A DNA stretch of 64,000 nt, from assembly GCA_025093555.1 (NCBI GenBank), contig JAIWNF010000055.1, positions 228,863 through 292,862 of the forward strand, written 5' to 3'. This DNA comes from Circinella umbellata. Its lineage: Eukaryota; Mucoromycota; Mucoromycetes; Mucorales; Lichtheimiaceae. The notes below the pieces were generated by a model. It saw only the letters and a program-made list of their open reading frames with translations, was not told where the DNA came from and made no database searches. How positions within the stretch are numbered: position 1 is the stretch's first letter; the number at the start of each line of letters is the position of its first letter. This document shows, one piece after another, positions 63,952 to 64,000 of the stretch. The position numbers were made by a program, and so were the translations under genes.

Positions 63952-64000
63952 CCTAGTAATTAGGTAATATTGAAATTAATTATTAAGTCAATTATTTTAT

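Noticed and set aside
1..64000. Repeat-induced point mutation (RIP) as cause of the stops
   Set aside because: Stops are few, mixed in type and mostly single, and the LTRs are identical, which does not fit heavy C-to-T mutation of repeats.

Overview
This window is AT-rich eukaryotic DNA made up almost entirely of transposable elements inserted into one another. Short introns with GT/AG borders and TAG acceptors, the mix of element types (Helitrons, CACTA, PIF/Harbinger, IS630-like, hAT-like, a GCR1_C-type Crypton, a chromodomain Gypsy, a LINE and a Merlin-like element), and an orphan multi-exon family I associate with Mucoromycota point to an early-diverging filamentous fungus, probably Mucoromycotina. 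That placement is inference. I recognised no housekeeping gene, tRNA, rRNA or CRISPR array.

Layout, left to right. 1-19474: Helitron 1 (minus strand), cut by a hAT-like element that itself holds a PIF/Harbinger element (1-2550), by an IS630-like element (3746-6902), and by a 9.0-kb CACTA element (7237-16264). The CACTA element carries a second IS630-like element (10220-12752) and a 656-bp insertion. 19700-29188: Helitron 2 (minus strand), split at 23958-27990 by a compact 4.03-kb element that pairs a chromodomain DDE transposase with a convergent HUH endonuclease plus superfamily 3 helicase of CRESS-DNA virus type. 29524-31835: a pogo-like MITE and a damaged relative of the Rep/DDE element. 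32021-51670: one hAT-like element with intact 8-bp target duplications, opened up by a 8.9-kb Gypsy element (itself carrying 1.9 kb of giant palindromes) and by a composite insertion. The composite contains a TIR-bounded unit with a nine-exon orphan gene and a four-exon Crypton recombinase gene. 51958-58135: minisatellites with a full-length LINE inserted in one of them. 58345-64000: fragments of two retroelements, nested hAT-like copies and a partial Merlin-like transposase.

Most insertions can be ordered in time because target-site duplications and interrupted reading frames rejoin across them. Examples are TAA for Harbinger, TA for both IS630-like elements, CGC for CACTA, CCATGG for the Rep/DDE element, TCTTCAAC and AATCCAAA for two hAT-like copies, GAAAG for Gypsy and a 14-mer for the LINE. 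The youngest-looking element is the Gypsy, whose LTRs look identical by eye. The best candidate for an undescribed system is the Rep/DDE element. Second is the TIR-bounded unit with the nine-exon gene.
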